Source: CAINVV01 sp964528535
GTDB taxonomy: Bacteria; Bacteroidota; Bacteroidia; Bacteroidales; Prolixibacteraceae
Length of the DNA stretch: 64,000 nucleotides
Assembly (NCBI GenBank): GCA_964528535.1
Contig: CAZGSQ010000004.1
Coordinates: forward strand, 8,878-72,877
Reading direction: 5' to 3'
The position numbers and the translations under genes are program-made. Under the pieces are notes generated by a model. That model was not told where the DNA came from. It made no database searches and worked only from the letters and a program-made list of their open reading frames with translations. Positions 61,854 to 64,000 of this stretch are shown here, in pieces; position 1 is the first letter of the stretch, and every line of letters begins with the position of its first letter.

Positions 61854-63959
61854 TCAATAGAATTTTGCACGTTTGTCGACAACATCGGCATTTTCACGTA
61901 AGGCTTCAAAAGCCTGTGAAGAGACCCTGTAGCCAAGCGCCATTTTGCTTTGGTACTTTTCAGCGGCGATATCTGTACTGGTCCCTTTGTTGACTGCAGT
62001 GGCCTTGATTACATACACCCCGCTGGTTCCTGCGACAGGCTTGGAAACTGCACCGGCTTCCAAAACTGAGGCGGCGCCATTGAGTGCCGGCTCAACGCCA
62101 ATTCCAGGAATTGAATAGAGCTCGAACGTAACATCAGGTACCTGAGCCACCTTGCTGCCAAGCGATGCTGCGAGCGAATTCAGATCCGTCTTCCCGGCCA
62201 TCTGGGTTTTCAACTGTTCAGCTTTCTTATCCTTTCTGATGGCAAGTTCGATGGTAGGTTTGACAGTATTGAAAGGGGTAAAACCTTTGTCCTGGATATT
62301 GCTGAGTACTGCTACGACGAATTGACTACCCATTTCAAAAATCGGAGTGTTTTCTGAGCTGATTACTGGCTGACCAAGTTCTGCCTTGAAGACTGCACGA
62401 ACAAGTACCCTGGAGTTCTCCAATCCGGTAACTTCCTTGTCGGCTTCGAAAAGACTCGCCAAACGCTTGTTGAGTCCCTGGGTGGTGACCGATGCGCGGA
62501 AGGCTTTCAAATCGCGGTTTTCAGCAGCAAATTTAGAAGCATTCGAATAAGTTTGCTGGTAAGTCTGACTGCTCGGTTCGATGTTGCGTACGATGGTAGC
62601 CAGTTGAACATTCTTGGTAGTGAGGCCACGTTTGGTAACCTGTATCAGGTGTACGCCAAATTGGGAATTGACAATCTGGTAGTCGTTGATCTTACCAAAA
62701 AAGGCAGCCTCGTCAAAAGGTTTTACCATGGCTCCTCTCTTGAACCAGCCCAGTTCACCACCTTTAACGGCAGAACCTTCGTCGTTTGAGTATTTCTTGG
62801 CCAAGGATGCAAAGTCGGCACCAAGTACGAGGAGATGTTTCAAACTGTCTGCAGTACTCTTTGCCTTTGCCAATTCGGCCTGGGCAGCTACACGAATAAG
62901 TATGTGGCGGGCATTGACTGAGTCGGGCAGATCTTCAAATTTCTGAATTTTACATAGTTTCCAGGCGTTGCCCTCCTTGTAAGGACCGTAAAGATCCCCT
63001 GTCTTGCCATTGAAGGCAAAATCGGCAAGAGTTCCGGAGAGTTCTGACTTCTTGAAAAAAGTAGGATCGAACTGCTTGTCGGAATTTACATTGACATAAG
63101 CACCCGGATCTTCAATGGAGGTAAATTCCGGTTTGATGTCATTGATCCATTTGATGACCTTGTCCTCGTCACCTTTTGTTGCAACGACAGGAAAAAGGAC
63201 ATATTCAATGTCACGGCTGGCCTCTTGTTTGTATTTGTCCTTGTGGTCTGTATAATATTTTTCTGATTCAGCCACTGGAACCTTTACGGCACTGTCGGAG
63301 ATTGAAGAAAACGGTTTGCTCACATACTCTATGGTGACTTTTTTATTTTTTCCCTCAAGACTGAATTTGGCTTCGTCGGTAGTGGTGTAGATCCCTTTGG
63401 TGAGGAGATTGTTGTATTTTGTAAATGAACGCTCTTCAACAATTTGATTTTCAACAAATAACCAATAATTGTGCTCCTGTCCGGTAGAATTGTTCTGCTG
63501 AAATTTTAGAAATTGAATCAGGGCTGGCCTGTTGATGGACCCGGTTTTTTGGTCGCGGAACAAACTTTGGATGATGGCATGTGGGTTTTCGCCCTGAACC
63601 AGATCAAACAGTTCGTTGGATGTGACGCCAATCCCCAGGTTATCATAGATCTCTTTCATTGTATAGTTCCTGACAAGGCTCATCCAGGTTTGCTCCCTGA
63701 CCTGTTCTGTCGTTTTCTGATCGAGCGAAGTTGAACCTGAATTCATTTTGTAAATATCGGTCAGGTCATCCACTTTCTTTTGGAATTCCTTGTAATCTAC
63801 GCTCTTTCCGGCAATTTTAGCGATCTCCTGTTGGTTGCCCCGCATGATTGAACTGCCTGATTTTACTGCATCTCCAAGAACAAAGGCTGCCAGTGCCAAC
63901 CCAATAAATATGGTGATTCCTATTCCCGCCCGGTTTCTGATTTTTTCTAATGTAGCCAT
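61854..63959 (-). CDS. PpiD/SurA-type peptidylprolyl isomerase, membrane-anchored
   Basis: 701 residues. N-terminal MATLEKIRNRAGIGITIFIGLALAAFVLGDA is a short cytoplasmic end plus one membrane helix (about 14-29). The N-terminal SurA-like domain (about 35-200) and a parvulin domain (about 345-445; ARHILIRVAAQ, GELGWFKRGAMVKPFDEAAF) follow, then a second degenerate parvulin-like stretch. Likely role: chaperone and prolyl isomerase for exported proteins at the periplasmic face. It is convergent with ispE. Confidence 0.92.
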   Translation of the reverse strand: MATLEKIRNRAGIGITIFIGLALAAFVLGDAVKSGSSIMRGNQQEIAKIAGKSVDYKEFQKKVDDLTDIYKMNSGSTSLDQKTTEQVREQTWMSLVRNYTMKEIYDNLGIGVTSNELFDLVQGENPHAIIQSLFRDQKTGSINRPALIQFLKFQQNNSTGQEHNYWLFVENQIVEERSFTKYNNLLTKGIYTTTDEAKFSLEGKNKKVTIEYVSKPFSSISDSAVKVPVAESEKYYTDHKDKYKQEASRDIEYVLFPVVATKGDEDKVIKWINDIKPEFTSIEDPGAYVNVNSDKQFDPTFFKKSELSGTLADFAFNGKTGDLYGPYKEGNAWKLCKIQKFEDLPDSVNARHILIRVAAQAELAKAKSTADSLKHLLVLGADFASLAKKYSNDEGSAVKGGELGWFKRGAMVKPFDEAAFFGKINDYQIVNSQFGVHLIQVTKRGLTTKNVQLATIVRNIEPSSQTYQQTYSNASKFAAENRDLKAFRASVTTQGLNKRLASLFEADKEVTGLENSRVLVRAVFKAELGQPVISSENTPIFEMGSQFVVAVLSNIQDKGFTPFNTVKPTIELAIRKDKKAEQLKTQMAGKTDLNSLAASLGSKVAQVPDVTFELYSIPGIGVEPALNGAASVLEAGAVSKPVAGTSGVYVIKATAVNKGTSTDIAAEKYQSKMALGYRVSSQAFEALRENADVVDKRAKFY

Positions 63960-64000
63960 CCGTTTTCTGGTTATTTATTTACTTAACTGTTAAATCTTTT

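Overview
The window looks like chromosomal DNA from a member of the Bacteroidota, probably an anaerobic or microaerophilic Bacteroidales/Marinilabiliales-type lineage. The evidence is the TANNTTTG -7 promoter elements, a TonB receptor with a DUF4249 partner, DUF2851 and DUF4294 proteins, a fused CcoN-CcoO oxidase subunit, many lipoproteins, and single-chain GcvP. The species cannot be named from this sequence. Most of the window is ordinary core genome; the accessory and decayed material lies at about 37.2-43.1 kb.

Layout. 0-1.3 kb, minus: an M23 envelope peptidase followed by a MerR-type regulator cut by the window edge, divergent from alaS. 1.4-18.2 kb, plus: alaS, an M13 peptidase lipoprotein, an acyl-CoA synthetase, an NmrA-like protein, tRNA-Phe(GAA), an M16 peptidase with an O-methyltransferase, DUF2851, the classical rpsO-pnp pair, a deoxynucleoside kinase, and a TPR/OmpA-like lipoprotein. 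18.2-28.1 kb, minus: a TonB-dependent receptor with DUF4249, a secreted CBM9-like protein with a Gly-rich loop, and a tripartite RND pump (adaptor, AcrB type, TolC). 28.2-37.2 kb: a divergent carbohydrate/cell-wall locus. GH2, VanX-like dipeptidase and cupin run leftward; CBM6, DUF362, GH5 and a carboxypeptidase-like surface protein run rightward. 37.2-39.6 kb: an accessory pocket around tRNA-Lys(CTT) with a DUF7010-like membrane protein, an orphan antitoxin-like gene and truncated genes. 39.6-42.8 kb, minus: a Tat-secreted amidase, a Tat-secreted enolase-superfamily enzyme and an internally deleted DinD/BRO remnant.

43.1-51.3 kb, minus: a complete cbb3 (high oxygen affinity) terminal oxidase operon in the order ccoS-ccoNO-ccoQ-ccoP-ccoG-ccoH-safE-ccoI, i.e. 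the oxidase subunits plus their copper/heme assembly factors. 51.7-57.9 kb holds housekeeping genes with mixed orientations (GNAT-like, DUF4294, arginine deiminase family, SpoU methyltransferase, degenerate Gfo/Idh/MocA-like protein, Pcm, metallo-beta-lactamase-fold hydrolase). The end carries gcvP-ispE, convergent with a PpiD/SurA-type periplasmic foldase.

Two families of short intergenic repeats (a 9-bp AAGTGACTA unit and an ATTCGTAATT-like unit) sit at gene borders. No insertion sequence, CRISPR array or prophage was seen. I did not find a clear novel multi-gene system. The best leads are the repeat families, the nested palindrome in the alaS leader, the envelope GH2/VanX/cupin operon, the Gly-rich CBM9-like protein and the decayed pocket next to tRNA-Lys.
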